Below, piece after piece: positions 36,047 to 45,224 of a stretch of DNA of 64,000 nucleotides. Origin of the DNA: Acetobacteraceae bacterium (GTDB lineage Bacteria > Pseudomonadota > Alphaproteobacteria > Acetobacterales > Acetobacteraceae). The stretch lies in NCBI GenBank assembly GCA_024280945.1, contig JAMXLO010000122.1, positions 1 through 64,000 of the forward strand, read 5' to 3'. The first letter of the stretch is position 1. Every line of letters starts with the position of its first letter. The notes beneath the pieces were generated by a model, which was given only the letters and a program-made list of their open reading frames with translations, was not told where the DNA came from and ran no database searches. Both the position numbers and the translations under genes were made by a program.

Positions 36047-37240
36047 ATGCGCTGCTGGTATTTTTCCGAGATGGCGTATCACCCGGCGTGGGAAGCCGGG
36101 CTTGCGCGCGGCACGCTGCGCGTGGTCCTGCCGTCCAGCAACTTCGATCCACCGACCGGGCACGGCCTGCTGAACCGCTACCTCGACGAGTTCGCGCTGT
36201 GCGACGAGGTGGGACTCGACATCATGGTGAACGAGCACCACAGCACCGCGACCTGCATGACCGTTTCGGTGCCAATGGCCCTGGCGATCATCGCGCGCGA
36301 AACCAAGCGCGCGCGCCTGCTCTCGCTGGGCACGCCGATCGCCAACCGTCCCGATCCGGTCCGCGTGGCGGAAGAGATGGCATGGCTCGATGTGCTGTCA
36401 GGCGGGCGGCTCGAGATGGGCCTCGTGAAGGGCGCCCCCTACGAGATTCAACCGGCGAACTCCAATCCCGCCACGCTGATGCGGCGATACTGGGAGGCGC
36501 ATGACCTCATCCTGAAGGCGCTCTCCACGCATGACGGACCGTTCAACTGGGAGGGTGAGTTCTTCCACTACCGCAGCGTCAATATCTGGCCCAAGCCGAT
36601 CCAGAAGCCGACCCCGCCGGTCTGGATGACCGGCATGAGTGTCGATACCGGCAAGCTCGCAGCCGAGCGTGGTCACGTTGTCGGCACTCTGCTCTCAGGG
36701 GGAACGGCGAAGCCGATGTACGACGCGTACCGGCAACGGGCACGCGAGCTCGGCTGGGAAGCGGGCCCGGACCGGCTCGCCTATGCCGCGGTGGTCGGGG
36801 TCGGCGCCACGCGTGAGGAAGGGCTGCGCCGCGCCGACCAGATCGCTGACTATGTGCGCACCGCGCCGGTGGTGGCCGAGCCGTTCACCAATCCGCCAGG
36901 CTACAACTCGGTCGGCGCCAATGTTGCCATCATGAAGGCGGGACCGCGCGCGCATCGAATCGTGAAGGACCGGCAGGGTAATCCGATTGACCATCGCCGC
37001 GCGACCGTGCAGCAGTTCATGGACACCGACACGGTATTTGCCGGCACGCCGGACGACGTCTTCCAGCAGATCAGGGATTTTTCCAACCGCATGGGGGGTG
37101 TCGGCCACCTGCTGTTCTTTGGCCAGGGGGGACACCTCGGCCACGAGGACACTGCGGAGAACATAAAATTGTTCGGCCGAGAGGTTGCGCCGCGGTTGCG
37201 CGAACTGACGGTCAAACCGGCAGCCGTGGCGGCAGAGTAA
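36047..37240 (+). CDS. LLM-class flavin-dependent oxidoreductase
   Basis: A 397-residue LuxA-type luciferase-like monooxygenase with the NEHHSTATCMTVSVP active-site loop, RVAEEMAWLDVLSGGRLEMGLVKG and the WPKPIQKPTPPVWMTG segment. It likely uses reduced FMN and oxygen on a hydrophobic substrate such as a ketone or terpenoid. ATG 36047 follows GGGGGAAAG at good distance. It is a paralogue of the gene at 10480-11556 and sits in a similar hydrolase-plus-LLM arrangement. A short acidic protein gene follows by 19 bp. Confidence 0.85.
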   Translation: MRCWYFSEMAYHPAWEAGLARGTLRVVLPSSNFDPPTGHGLLNRYLDEFALCDEVGLDIMVNEHHSTATCMTVSVPMALAIIARETKRARLLSLGTPIANRPDPVRVAEEMAWLDVLSGGRLEMGLVKGAPYEIQPANSNPATLMRRYWEAHDLILKALSTHDGPFNWEGEFFHYRSVNIWPKPIQKPTPPVWMTGMSVDTGKLAAERGHVVGTLLSGGTAKPMYDAYRQRARELGWEAGPDRLAYAAVVGVGATREEGLRRADQIADYVRTAPVVAEPFTNPPGYNSVGANVAIMKAGPRAHRIVKDRQGNPIDHRRATVQQFMDTDTVFAGTPDDVFQQIRDFSNRMGGVGHLLFFGQGGHLGHEDTAENIKLFGREVAPRLRELTVKPAAVAAE

Positions 37241-37259
37241 CGGATACGGAGATTACTGC

Positions 37260-37478
37260 ATGAGCGGTACCAGCGACCACGACGTCGAAAGCCTGATCGA
37301 AGCGGCAAGAAATTACGGCACCGACGACCCGGAGCAGGAAATCGAAGCATTGCAGGACCTGCTGCGCGCGGCGTGGAACCTGATGACCGAGCGTCAGCAG
37401 GCGTCGCTGCTGCAAAGCGACGAAGCGCTCACCGTGCTCGAGGCGGAAGGGGAGGCGGACGAAGACGAGGACGAGTGA
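37260..37478 (+). CDS. Small acidic protein of unknown function
   Basis: A 72-residue soluble protein, strongly acidic, ending in an Asp/Glu run (EADEDEDE). It is mostly helical in appearance, with an ALQDLLRAAWNLM central helix. I do not recognise the family. The frame starts with ATG 19 bp after the LLM stop, and a GGATACGGAG segment upstream provides a plausible ribosome site. Codon use matches its neighbours. It could be an accessory or regulatory subunit of the preceding enzymes or an independent protein. Confidence 0.7.
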   Translation: MSGTSDHDVESLIEAARNYGTDDPEQEIEALQDLLRAAWNLMTERQQASLLQSDEALTVLEAEGEADEDEDE

Positions 37479-37485
37479 GTGAGGC

Positions 37486-38355
37486 CTATAGCCATTTCAC
37501 CTCCGGCGGCAGGCTCATGAGGATTGCCTCGACATTGCCGCCCGTCTTCAGGCCAAACAGCGTCCCCCGGTCGTAGATCAGGTTGAATTCCACGTAGCGA
37601 CCGCGGCGCACCAGTTGGTGCTCACGCTCTTCCGGCGTCCACCTCTCGTGCATCCGACGGCGTACGATGCGAGGGAACACATCAAGAAACGCCAGCCCCA
37701 CGTCGCGCGTGAAAGCGAAGTCGGCGTCGGCATCGCCGCGGAAATGGTGGTCATAGAAGATGCCGCCCGCGCCGCGGGGCTCGTTCCGGTGCGGCAGGAA
37801 GAAATAACGGTCGCACCAGGCTTTGAACTCAGGATAGTAGGCTTGGTCATAGCGGCCGCAGGCAGTTTTGAGGGCGTCGTGAAAATCGGCGGCGTCCTCC
37901 ATCGCCTCGGGCGTGTCGAGCCGCATCGGCGTCAGGTCACCGCCCCCGCCGAACCAGCCCTTGGTGGTCACCAGCATGCGCGTGTTGAAGTGCGCCGCCG
38001 GCACGCGCGGGCTGCGCATATGCGCCACCAGGCTGATGCCGCTTGCCCAGAAGCGTGGGTCCTTCTCGGCGCCGGGAATTTGCCCGCGGAACTCAGGGGT
38101 GAATTCACCCCATACAGTCGAGACGTTGACGCCCACCTTCTCGAACACACGGCCGCGCATCACGCTCATCACCCCACCGCCACCACCCTCCCGCGGCCAT
38201 GGTGTACGGATGAAGCGTCCGGCATCCTGATCGGATGGCAGCGCGTCCTCGATGGCCTCGAATGCGCTGCACAGGCGGTCGCGCAGCTCTTCGAACCATG
38301 CCTGGGCAGCGCCTTTCAGCGCATCATGTGGCGGCGGAGTATCGGCGTAAGGCAT
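37486..38355 (-). CDS. hemF: Oxygen-dependent coproporphyrinogen III oxidase
   Basis: HemF oxidatively decarboxylates two propionates of coproporphyrinogen III to give protoporphyrinogen IX, using oxygen, in the cytoplasm. The 289-residue product has the family's [42 protein letters not shown] and [19 protein letters not shown] signatures. It ends 7 bp from the convergent acidic protein gene. It is divergent from petABC, so heme synthesis and the heme-bearing bc1 complex share a 195-bp control region that contains two inverted repeats. Confidence 0.97.
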   Translation of the reverse strand: MPYADTPPPHDALKGAAQAWFEELRDRLCSAFEAIEDALPSDQDAGRFIRTPWPREGGGGGVMSVMRGRVFEKVGVNVSTVWGEFTPEFRGQIPGAEKDPRFWASGISLVAHMRSPRVPAAHFNTRMLVTTKGWFGGGGDLTPMRLDTPEAMEDAADFHDALKTACGRYDQAYYPEFKAWCDRYFFLPHRNEPRGAGGIFYDHHFRGDADADFAFTRDVGLAFLDVFPRIVRRRMHERWTPEEREHQLVRRGRYVEFNLIYDRGTLFGLKTGGNVEAILMSLPPEVKWL

Positions 38356-38415
38356 GGGACTTGTCCTTGGCGCAGCAGTAGGTTAGCCCCTCGCCGCGGC
38401 GTGTTGCAGGGGGTA

Positions 38416-38429
38416 TAGGAGCGCTCCTA
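38416..38429. promoter_or_regulatory. 14-bp palindrome in the hemF-petA intergenic region
   Basis: TAGGAGCGCTCCTA is a perfect palindrome 61 bp before hemF and 122 bp before petA. It is well placed for a regulator acting on both. It does not match an FNR box. Confidence 0.3.
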
Positions 38430-38502
38430 GTATGCACGCCGCCCGCAGCCGGGAGCGGCCGCGAGTAAGAAATCCGGGCAGGCCATGGGGTCCGTCCGCG
38501 GT

Positions 38503-38521
38503 TTGGCGTGACCTGCGCCAA
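38503..38521. promoter_or_regulatory. Inverted repeat upstream of petA
   Basis: TTGGCG and CGCCAA separated by seven bases, centred about 40 bp before the petA start. It could be an operator or a leader hairpin. No known consensus is matched with confidence. Confidence 0.3.
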
Positions 38522-38550
38522 GCCGGAAGTGCGATTGTATCGAGGGGAAG

Positions 38551-39114
38551 ATGGCTGATTCGTCTACCGCCGTAGTCCACCATACCGGCCACCCCGATGT
38601 CACCAAACGCGATTTCCTGAAGCTGATTACCGGCGCTTCCGCCGCGATCGGTACGGCGGCGGTGGCTTGGGCCTTTATCGACTATATGAATCCCGCCAAG
38701 GACGTGTTGGCACTGTCATCGGTCGAAGTGGACCTGACTCCGATCGTCGCCGGCCAGGGCATTACTGTGCTGTGGCAAGGCAAGCCGATTTTCGTGCGCC
38801 ATCGCACCGAGAAGGAGATCAAGGAAGCTGAGGATGTACGGATGTCGCAGCTGATCGAGCCGCAACCGGACTCGCAGCGAGTGAAGCCGGGACACGCGCA
38901 GTGGATCGTGTTGATCGGCATCTGCACCCATCTCGGTTGCGTACCCCTCGGGAACAAGCCGACTGATCCGCGCGGGGATTGGGGCGGTTGGTTCTGTCCT
39001 TGCCACGGCAGCCAATACGACACGTCCGGGCGCGTGCGGCACGGGCCGGCTCCGGCGAACCTTGGCCTCCCACCCTACGCGTTCGAGTCCGACACCAAAG
39101 TCAAGCTCGGCTGA
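38551..39114 (+). CDS. petA: Ubiquinol-cytochrome c reductase Rieske iron-sulfur subunit
   Basis: The 187-residue Rieske protein of the cytochrome bc1 complex, carrying electrons from ubiquinol to cytochrome c1. A twin-arginine-like region ([13 protein letters not shown], with KR rather than RR) leads into one membrane anchor near 25-45. The [2Fe-2S] ligands lie in CTHLGC (125-130) and CPCHGSQYD (from 149). A GAGGGGAAG ribosome site precedes the ATG. It is the first gene of petABC with petB 31 bp downstream. Confidence 0.97.
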   Translation: MADSSTAVVHHTGHPDVTKRDFLKLITGASAAIGTAAVAWAFIDYMNPAKDVLALSSVEVDLTPIVAGQGITVLWQGKPIFVRHRTEKEIKEAEDVRMSQLIEPQPDSQRVKPGHAQWIVLIGICTHLGCVPLGNKPTDPRGDWGGWFCPCHGSQYDTSGRVRHGPAPANLGLPPYAFESDTKVKLG

Positions 39115-39145
39115 CCCCAAGGAAATCGCCCCAAGGAACCGACTG

Positions 39146-40414
39146 ATGGCCGAAGCCCACAAGAGCGAGTTCAGCAATCCGCTGGTCAACTGGATCGATA
39201 CTCGTCTGCCCATCTTCACGATGATGCAGAAGGAGTACGGGACCTTTCCGACACCGAAAAACTTCAACTACTTCTGGAACTTCGGCGCGCTGGCGACAGT
39301 CTCCCTGGTGATCATGATCGTGACCGGGATCTTCCTGGCCATGAACTACCAGCCGAACGCGCAATTGGCGTTCGACTCGGTCCAACACATCATGCGCGAC
39401 GTCAATTATGGCTGGCTGATCCGCTACATCCACCAGAACGGCGCTTCGATGTTCTTCATCACCGTTTACATCCACATTTTCCGCGGCATGTACTACGGCT
39501 CGTACAAATCGCCGCGCGAGCTGCTATGGATGCTGGGCGTGGTGATCCTGCTGCTGATGATGGCGACCGCATTCATGGGTTACGTGCTGCCATGGGGACA
39601 GATGTCCTACTGGGGCGCCACCGTCATCACCAACCTGTTCTCGGCCTTCCCGATCGTCGGAAAGCCGATCGTGACCTTCCTGTGGGGCGGCTACAGCGTG
39701 TCAAACCCGACGCTGAATCGTTTCTTCTCGCTGCACTACCTGCTGCCGTTCGTCCTGGTCGGCGTGGTGTTCCTGCACGTCGCTGCGTTGCACGTGGTGG
39801 GGTCGAACAACCCGCTCGGGATCGACGTGAAATCCCCGCAAGACACGGTGCCGTTCCACCCGTACTACACGGTGAAGGACAGCGTCGGGCTGTGTGTGTT
39901 CTTCCTGGTCTACGCGATCCTCGTGTTCTTCGCGCCGAACTTCCTGGGCGACGTCAACAACTTCATTCCGGCGAACCCGTTGCAAACGCCCGCGGACATC
40001 GTGCCGGAATGGTATTTGCTGCCGTACTACGCAATCCTGCGCTCGGTGCCGAACAAGCTGCTCGGCGTGTGCATGATGTTCGGCTCGATCCTGATCCTGT
40101 TCGTGCTGCCCTGGCTGGATACGTCGAAGGTGCGCAGCGCGCGGTTCCGACCGATCTACCGGCAGATCATCTGGGTCTGGCTCGCCGCTGTCATCGTCCT
40201 GGGCGTCTGCGGTGCCCATAAACCAGAAGGCATCTGGGTGGTTCTCGCCCGTATCGGCACGCTTTACTACTTCCTGCACTTCCTGGTGATCTTGCCGATT
40301 CTGGGCAAGCTCGAGCGCCCACTGCCACTGCCAGAGAGCATCAGTCGTCCGGTTATCGTCGGTGGAGGTCCGATGCCTTCGGGCGCAACGGCCAAGCCCA
40401 TGGAGAAGGCGTGA
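39146..40414 (+). CDS. petB: Cytochrome b of the bc1 complex
   Basis: A 422-residue integral membrane subunit that binds two b-type hemes and both quinone sites. Visible are [13 protein letters not shown] and [50 protein letters not shown] and [14 protein letters not shown], the PEWY motif of the Qo site. About eight helices are expected. ATG 39146 with AAGGAAC upstream is chosen; the longer frame runs into petA. Its stop overlaps petC. Confidence 0.97.
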   Translation: MAEAHKSEFSNPLVNWIDTRLPIFTMMQKEYGTFPTPKNFNYFWNFGALATVSLVIMIVTGIFLAMNYQPNAQLAFDSVQHIMRDVNYGWLIRYIHQNGASMFFITVYIHIFRGMYYGSYKSPRELLWMLGVVILLLMMATAFMGYVLPWGQMSYWGATVITNLFSAFPIVGKPIVTFLWGGYSVSNPTLNRFFSLHYLLPFVLVGVVFLHVAALHVVGSNNPLGIDVKSPQDTVPFHPYYTVKDSVGLCVFFLVYAILVFFAPNFLGDVNNFIPANPLQTPADIVPEWYLLPYYAILRSVPNKLLGVCMMFGSILILFVLPWLDTSKVRSARFRPIYRQIIWVWLAAVIVLGVCGAHKPEGIWVVLARIGTLYYFLHFLVILPILGKLERPLPLPESISRPVIVGGGPMPSGATAKPMEKA

Positions 40415-41211
40415 TGGGGATCATGCGTTCTTCGTTGGTGGCAATAGCGCTGACGGCGCTCGCCGCTCCGGCATTGGCGCAGGAGGAGGCGCCGACGCCT
40501 CCGTCCCAGCACTGGAGCTTTCAGGGGCCGTTTGGTTCGCTTGACCTTGCCTCCGCGCAACGCGGCTTCCAGGTCTACTCCGAGGTGTGTTCGGTCTGCC
40601 ACTCGCTGGAGTACCTGCACTACCGCGACCTCCGCGGCATTGGTCTGAGCGCCGATCAGATCAAGGCGATTGCAGCGTCGGTCACCGTGCCGCAGGGCCT
40701 GGACGACAATGGGGATCCGAAGGAAGGGCCGGCAACGCCGGCGGATCAGTTCAAGGTACCATATCCGCTACCCAATCCGCTGCAGATCGGGGTCACCCAC
40801 ACCAACGAGAAGGCAGACCGCGCAGCCCATAACGGGGCACTGCCGCCGGACCTGACGCTGATCGTCAACGCGCGCGAGAACGGCCCGAACTACGTCTATG
40901 CCGTCCTCACCGGATACGCTGATGCACCAGCCAGTTTCAAGTTGATGGAAGGGATGAACTACAACAAGTTTTTTCCCGGCCATCAGATTGCCATGCCGCA
41001 GCCGCTGCACGACGACCAGGTGACCTATGCAGACGGCACGAAGGCGACGGTCGAACAGATGTCGCACGACGTGGTCACTTTCCTTGCCTGGGCAGCGAAT
41101 CCCGAAATGGTACAGCGCAAGCAGATGGGCTGGCGCTGGGTCCTGTTCTTCCTGGTGATGGCCGGCCTGACCTACGCTGTGAAGCGCAAGGTCTGGGCGG
41201 ACGTGCACTGA
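40414..41211 (+). CDS. petC: Cytochrome c1 of the bc1 complex
   Basis: A 265-residue cytochrome c1 with an N-terminal signal ([10 protein letters not shown] to LAQ), heme c attachment at CSVCH (residues 59-63), PPDLTLIVNARENGPNYVYAVLTGY, a methionine-ligand region near NKFFPGHQIAMPQPL, and a C-terminal anchor (WVLFFLVMAGLTY) holding it on the periplasmic face. GTG 40411 or ATG 40414 may start it; GAGAAGG precedes both and the gene overlaps the petB stop. mtnP follows 15 bp later. Confidence 0.96.
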   Translation: MGIMRSSLVAIALTALAAPALAQEEAPTPPSQHWSFQGPFGSLDLASAQRGFQVYSEVCSVCHSLEYLHYRDLRGIGLSADQIKAIAASVTVPQGLDDNGDPKEGPATPADQFKVPYPLPNPLQIGVTHTNEKADRAAHNGALPPDLTLIVNARENGPNYVYAVLTGYADAPASFKLMEGMNYNKFFPGHQIAMPQPLHDDQVTYADGTKATVEQMSHDVVTFLAWAANPEMVQRKQMGWRWVLFFLVMAGLTYAVKRKVWADVH

Positions 41212-41226
41212 GCTTACAGCGTCGAC

Positions 41227-42102
41227 ATGCTGAAGCCCGTCATCGGCGTTATCGGCGGCTCAGGCATCTATGACATTGAGGGGCTGGAAGAGAAGGTGTG
41301 GCGGCAGGTTGCCACACCCTGGGGGACGCCGTCCGATGCACTGCTGTTCGGACGCCTCGCGGATGTCCAGTGCGTCTTCCTGCCCCGTCACGGCCGCGGC
41401 CATCCGCTGTCGCCGACACATCTGAACTATCGCGCCAACATCGACGCACTGAAGCGCTCGGGCGTCACCGACGTCATCTCACTTTCCGCGGTCGGCAGCC
41501 TGAAGCCGGAACTGCCGCCGGGCCACTTCGTCATCGTCGACCAATTCATCGACCGCAGCTTTGCGCGCGAGAAGAGCTTCTTCGGCGACGGCATCGTTGC
41601 GCATGTATCGATGGCGCATCCGGTGTGTCCGCGTCTTGGTGATGCGCTGGAAATAGCCGCTCGCTCACTGCACCTCCCGGTGACACGCGGCGGCACCTAC
41701 TTGGTGATGGAAGGGCCGCAGTTTTCCACCAAGGCCGAAAGCGAGCTTTATCGCTCCTGGGGCTGCAGCGTGATCGGCATGACCAACATGCCGGAGGCGA
41801 AGCTCGCACGCGAAGCGGAGCTGAATTACGCCACCGTGGCGATGGTCACCGACTTCGACTGCTGGCATCCGGATCATGACCACGTCACGGTCGAGGCCGT
41901 GGTGCGCGTGCTATTGGACAATGCCGATAAGGCGCGCGCGCTCGTGCAGCTTGTGGTGCCAGAGGTCGGCAGGCTGCGCGACCCCTGCCCTGCGGGTTGC
42001 GAGCACGCCCTCGACAACGCGATCATCACCGCCAGCCACATGCGCGATCCGCAGGTTGCGGCAAAACTCGACGCTGTCGCCGGGCGCGTGCTGACGCGAT
42101 AG
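41227..42102 (+). CDS. mtnP: S-methyl-5'-thioadenosine phosphorylase
   Basis: A 291-residue purine nucleoside phosphorylase family 2 protein that cleaves methylthioadenosine to adenine and 5-methylthioribose 1-phosphate. It shows GVIGGSGIYDIEGL, LPRHGRGHPLSPTHLNYRANI, YLVMEGPQFSTKAES and a MTNMPEAKLAREAE purine-binding segment; the NMPE form fits MtnP. It follows petC in the same direction and may share its transcript. It ends 6 bp from the convergent rlpA-like gene. Confidence 0.93.
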   Translation: MLKPVIGVIGGSGIYDIEGLEEKVWRQVATPWGTPSDALLFGRLADVQCVFLPRHGRGHPLSPTHLNYRANIDALKRSGVTDVISLSAVGSLKPELPPGHFVIVDQFIDRSFAREKSFFGDGIVAHVSMAHPVCPRLGDALEIAARSLHLPVTRGGTYLVMEGPQFSTKAESELYRSWGCSVIGMTNMPEAKLAREAELNYATVAMVTDFDCWHPDHDHVTVEAVVRVLLDNADKARALVQLVVPEVGRLRDPCPAGCEHALDNAIITASHMRDPQVAAKLDAVAGRVLTR

Positions 42103-42108
42103 GCGCAC

Positions 42109-42714
42109 TCAGCGGCCGTTCGCGAGAATGGCGGGCGCCTCTGCCACTTCATCTACACCGGCCACCGCCGCTCCGGCGCCGAGTTTCATCCCGCCGTCGG
42201 GTTGCGGCACCACAATCGGTGCGACCACGACAGGTACCACGCCGACCTTCTTCATCCCCAGTTGTTCGGCCACCTTGGGCGCCAGGTCGACGATGCGCCC
42301 ATCGATGAATGGTCCGCGATCTTCCACCTTCACCGTCGCAGTCATGCCGTTGCGCAGATTGGTCACCCTCGCCGTGGTCCCCAAAGGCAGACTCTTGCTG
42401 GCGGCGACGGCAGAGTTTGGATCGAATCGATTGCCGTTCGCCATCTTCCGGTTGGTGAACTCTGGCGCATAGTACGAAGCTCGCCCCTGCTGCTTGCGCC
42501 CGGAATGATCCACGCCATGCGGCGCGATCGGCGGAAGTTGCGCCAACTCCGCCGCCGCCTGTACCCGCGGATCCGGCTGTTGTTGTGCGGCCTGGTTCGC
42601 AGTGGCGGGATCCTGCGTGCTGGCCGCGGGACCAGGTGTGGAGGTGCAGCCGGTCGACGCGCAGATCACCGTCACCAGCCCGGCCAGGGCGGCGCGTTTG
42701 ACGTCTGTCATCAA
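42109..42714 (-). CDS. rlpA: RlpA-like septal-ring lipoprotein lacking two catalytic residues
   Basis: A 201-residue lipoprotein: lipobox ending at Cys23 (ASTGC), a Pro/Gln/Ala-rich linker, and a double-psi beta-barrel from about residue 76. The barrel has GRASYYAPEF, SLPLGTTARVTNL and VEDRGPFIDGRIVDLAP. RlpA cleaves peptidoglycan strands lacking stem peptides during cell separation. The glutamate of the family's ANGE motif is Asn95 and the histidine of AAHxTLP is Ser106, while Asp132 is kept, so activity is doubtful. No SPOR domain is present. It may bind rather than cut glycan. It is the last gene of the minus-strand envelope run. Confidence 0.82.
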   Translation of the reverse strand: MMTDVKRAALAGLVTVICASTGCTSTPGPAASTQDPATANQAAQQQPDPRVQAAAELAQLPPIAPHGVDHSGRKQQGRASYYAPEFTNRKMANGNRFDPNSAVAASKSLPLGTTARVTNLRNGMTATVKVEDRGPFIDGRIVDLAPKVAEQLGMKKVGVVPVVVAPIVVPQPDGGMKLGAGAAVAGVDEVAEAPAILANGR

Positions 42715-42860
42715 GAAGCTCTCTAGATGTGAACCTGTGATTTCGTCGCGAAGTCTCAGTGATCAAACCGCAAGGCGATGCGGCAACATCGTGGCAGCGG
42801 ATAGTGATTTACGATTTCGTGTACGCGGCGCGCCGCCTCGTGAACGGCGCGCCGATCGCA

Positions 42861-43526
42861 TCAGCCGAGGTGCTTGGTGAAGAATTCCAGCGTGCGCTTC
42901 TGTGCGAGCTCGTAATCGGCTTTGCTGAAACTGCCGCGCTCATCACAGCCAAAACCGTGGCCTGCTCCCTTATAGACGTACGTCTCTACCTTCGGTTGCG
43001 CGGCGCGAATTGCTTCAACGTCACTCATCGGAATAGAGGCGTCCGTTTCACCGAAGTGCATTTGCACAGGGCACTGCGGCCGTTCATCCTTTGTGCCAGC
43101 AATTCCGCCGCCGTACCAGCAACTCGATGCGGCAAACTTCGTGGTCCGCGTTGCGCCCCACCACGCGACGGTGCCACCGAAGCAATAACCGACGATACCG
43201 AGTTTCTTGCCTGCCAAATGTGTAGCGGCAGCTTCGACATCCAGCATGACCTGCTTGTCATCGAGCTTCATGCGATACCCGCGACCTTGGTCGATGTCGG
43301 ACTGCGCGTAGCCGAGTTCGATGCCCTTTTCGACACGATCGAACAGCGCCGGCGCGCAGACGGCGTACCCCTGTGCGGCGAAACGATCGCACATGTCGCG
43401 CATGTGGTGATTGACCCCGAAGATCTCCTGGATGACCACAAGACCCTTGTTCCCGCCGGTCGGTCCCGCGGTGTAGGCGGTGAGCGTGAATCCGTCCGAA
43501 GCCTTGAGGTTGATCGTGCTGCCCAT
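42861..43526 (-). CDS. Dienelactone hydrolase family protein
   Basis: A 221-residue alpha/beta hydrolase of the dienelactone hydrolase family, which opens lactone rings such as dienelactone in catechol breakdown. VVIQEIFGVN, the nucleophile Cys115 in VGYCFGGT, the acid in FGETDASIP and the histidine in GAGHGF are all present. Length fits the family. It is cytoplasmic. No ring-cleavage genes are adjacent, so the natural substrate is unknown. It lies between rppH and the RlpA-like gene on the minus strand. Confidence 0.88.
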   Translation of the reverse strand: MGSTINLKASDGFTLTAYTAGPTGGNKGLVVIQEIFGVNHHMRDMCDRFAAQGYAVCAPALFDRVEKGIELGYAQSDIDQGRGYRMKLDDKQVMLDVEAAATHLAGKKLGIVGYCFGGTVAWWGATRTTKFAASSCWYGGGIAGTKDERPQCPVQMHFGETDASIPMSDVEAIRAAQPKVETYVYKGAGHGFGCDERGSFSKADYELAQKRTLEFFTKHLG

Positions 43527-43583
43527 CTGTTTCCACTCCCGGTGCTGGCAATGGCACGCAGGATGGCGTTCTGGGCGCTGTGG

Positions 43584-44075
43584 TCAACCTCTCGGCGCGG
43601 CAAACGGTGCGAAGGATTTCGCCAGCAATTCGTAAATCGCCCGCTTGAACCCCACTGCCATGGCTGGCAACTCCGCCAGTTCCGCCCAGCGCCACGCATC
43701 GAATTCCGGATGCGGATCGAGATCCAGCCGTATATCGCTGTCTTTTCCCAGGAAGCGCAGCGCGAACCAGCGCTGGCGCTGGCCGCGATAACGTCCACCG
43801 AGTGCAACACCAACCAGTTCGGGGGGCAGATCGTAGGTCAGCCAACCGGGATGCTCACCAATGATTCTGGCGCGGCTGGTGCCGATCTCTTCTTCCAGTT
43901 CGCGTAGCACGGCTGCCCGTGGGTCTTCGTTCGCGTCGATACCGCCTTGCGGCAATTGCCAGCCGCCTGCCATGCCTTCCGCATTCGGCAGGTCCGCACG
44001 TCGGGCGACGAACACCTTGCCGTCGCGATTGAACAACACGGCGCCGACGTTGGGGCGATAGGGCAGCTCGGTCAT
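43584..44075 (-). CDS. rppH: RNA pyrophosphohydrolase (Nudix)
   Basis: A 163-residue Nudix hydrolase that removes pyrophosphate from the 5' end of triphosphorylated RNA, triggering decay. YRPNVGAVLFNRDGKVFVARR and WQLPQGGID lead into a full Nudix box (GGID..EDPRAAVLRELEEEIG, about residues 44-66). The C-terminal region containing WFALRFLG fits RppH. It lies downstream of the divergent polysaccharide deacetylase gene in the conserved alphaproteobacterial order. Confidence 0.92.
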   Translation of the reverse strand: MTELPYRPNVGAVLFNRDGKVFVARRADLPNAEGMAGGWQLPQGGIDANEDPRAAVLRELEEEIGTSRARIIGEHPGWLTYDLPPELVGVALGGRYRGQRQRWFALRFLGKDSDIRLDLDPHPEFDAWRWAELAELPAMAVGFKRAIYELLAKSFAPFAAPRG

Positions 44076-44157
44076 GTGTGGTTCCGGGCGCCACCCCCGT
44101 CTCCCGAGCCTGCCAGCGCGCTTGTTCCGGTGGTCGCGGCCAGGCTTGATCCGCCCA

Positions 44158-45141
44158 TCATTGGCCAGCCGCCGGTTGCACCAACGCGCTTACGGGCGCC
44201 AGTGCCAGCCCATCGGCCTGCAGGTTCACCGCCCATGTCGCAAGCCGCTGGAGAACCACGGGACGCGGGGTTCCCGCGAACCCCAACGCGCTGCCCTTGG
44301 TCCGGGCGATCTGCGCCAGCTGCGCCAGTTTATTCTCGACGTCGGCCGCCGTCGGGGGCTCGTCCACGATGACATCGACCGACCTGCCCCACACCAGCGC
44401 AGGCGGTGGTGAGCCAGGCCGAGGATCGACGTAAAGCAGGCCGCACTTCTTCAGCTCGCCAAGCACGAGGCCCATTTCCTCGGGCAGCGAGGCGAAGCGC
44501 TCGCCCAGCTGCGAGCCTTCGGCGCCAATGGCGCCCACATAGCCCTGAATGCGTGACATCACCCAGACGAGGCGCGCGCGGTTCTGCTCCAACGACAGGC
44601 TGGTCATCAGCGCCTGTTTTCCTGGGTCATTGAGAGGAAAACCCTGCGGTTCCATCGGAATAGAGATCAGATACTCGTGCTCGCTCGAACGCGCCGTCGA
44701 CAACAGCCTGCCGGGGTTCTGCGCATACGGCGAAATGGCCAGCGTGATGCCATGAGGCAGACCGCGAACCGCCGCCTCGCTGTCGGCCTGATTCAATCCG
44801 AGCCCCGCCAGGACGAGCCCGACGCGTGGCCGGCGCGAAGTGCTGTCAAAACCCGCCGCGTAGACCTGCATCGGAAGCCGCCCGTCCGCAGCAATCCGGG
44901 GCAACTGGTTCGGCGCGAAGCCGGGCGCAGGTTCCAGGAGCGCCGGGTCAGGGTCGGCAATCGGTCCAGGCGTATCCCGCCCGGGGCGTGGGGTGGCGGG
45001 CTTTTGTGGCGCTGCCTGCGGCTGAGTAAGGGCAGCCTGGCTCTCGGTCTCATTCGGTTGAGCCGGCGGAACAGCAACCTGCCGGAGCGCGCGTGGCGCG
45101 GGAGGGCCGGCCATCTGCAGCCCTACCCCGCCGATGACCAT
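44158..45141 (-). CDS. Divergent polysaccharide deacetylase family protein (DUF610)
   Basis: A 327-residue protein of the YibQ-like divergent polysaccharide deacetylase group. The conserved domain runs from RRPRVGLVLAGLGLN through ITLAISPYAQNPGRLLSTAR, YLISIPMEPQGFPLNDPGKQ and LYVDPRPGSPPPALVWGR. Its function is undefined, but its constant position after ctpA suggests an envelope role. The first ATG at 45141 lies inside a hydrophobic segment; the frame continues upstream with FWLLVAGS, so translation probably starts at an earlier non-ATG codon and yields a single N-terminal anchor. Start uncertain. Confidence 0.85.
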   Translation of the reverse strand: MVIGGVGLQMAGPPAPRALRQVAVPPAQPNETESQAALTQPQAAPQKPATPRPGRDTPGPIADPDPALLEPAPGFAPNQLPRIAADGRLPMQVYAAGFDSTSRRPRVGLVLAGLGLNQADSEAAVRGLPHGITLAISPYAQNPGRLLSTARSSEHEYLISIPMEPQGFPLNDPGKQALMTSLSLEQNRARLVWVMSRIQGYVGAIGAEGSQLGERFASLPEEMGLVLGELKKCGLLYVDPRPGSPPPALVWGRSVDVIVDEPPTAADVENKLAQLAQIARTKGSALGFAGTPRPVVLQRLATWAVNLQADGLALAPVSALVQPAAGQ

Positions 45142-45224
45142 CGATCCCGCGACGAGCAGCCAGAAGCGGCCGAAACCCCGCCAGCCAGCGAAGAATTTCC
45201 CGCAGCCCAGCCAACTCCGACAGG

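Noticed and set aside
42759-43907. 382-codon plus-strand frame opposite the dienelactone hydrolase and rppH genes.
   Set aside because: Antisense shadow; both minus-strand genes have intact catalytic motifs.
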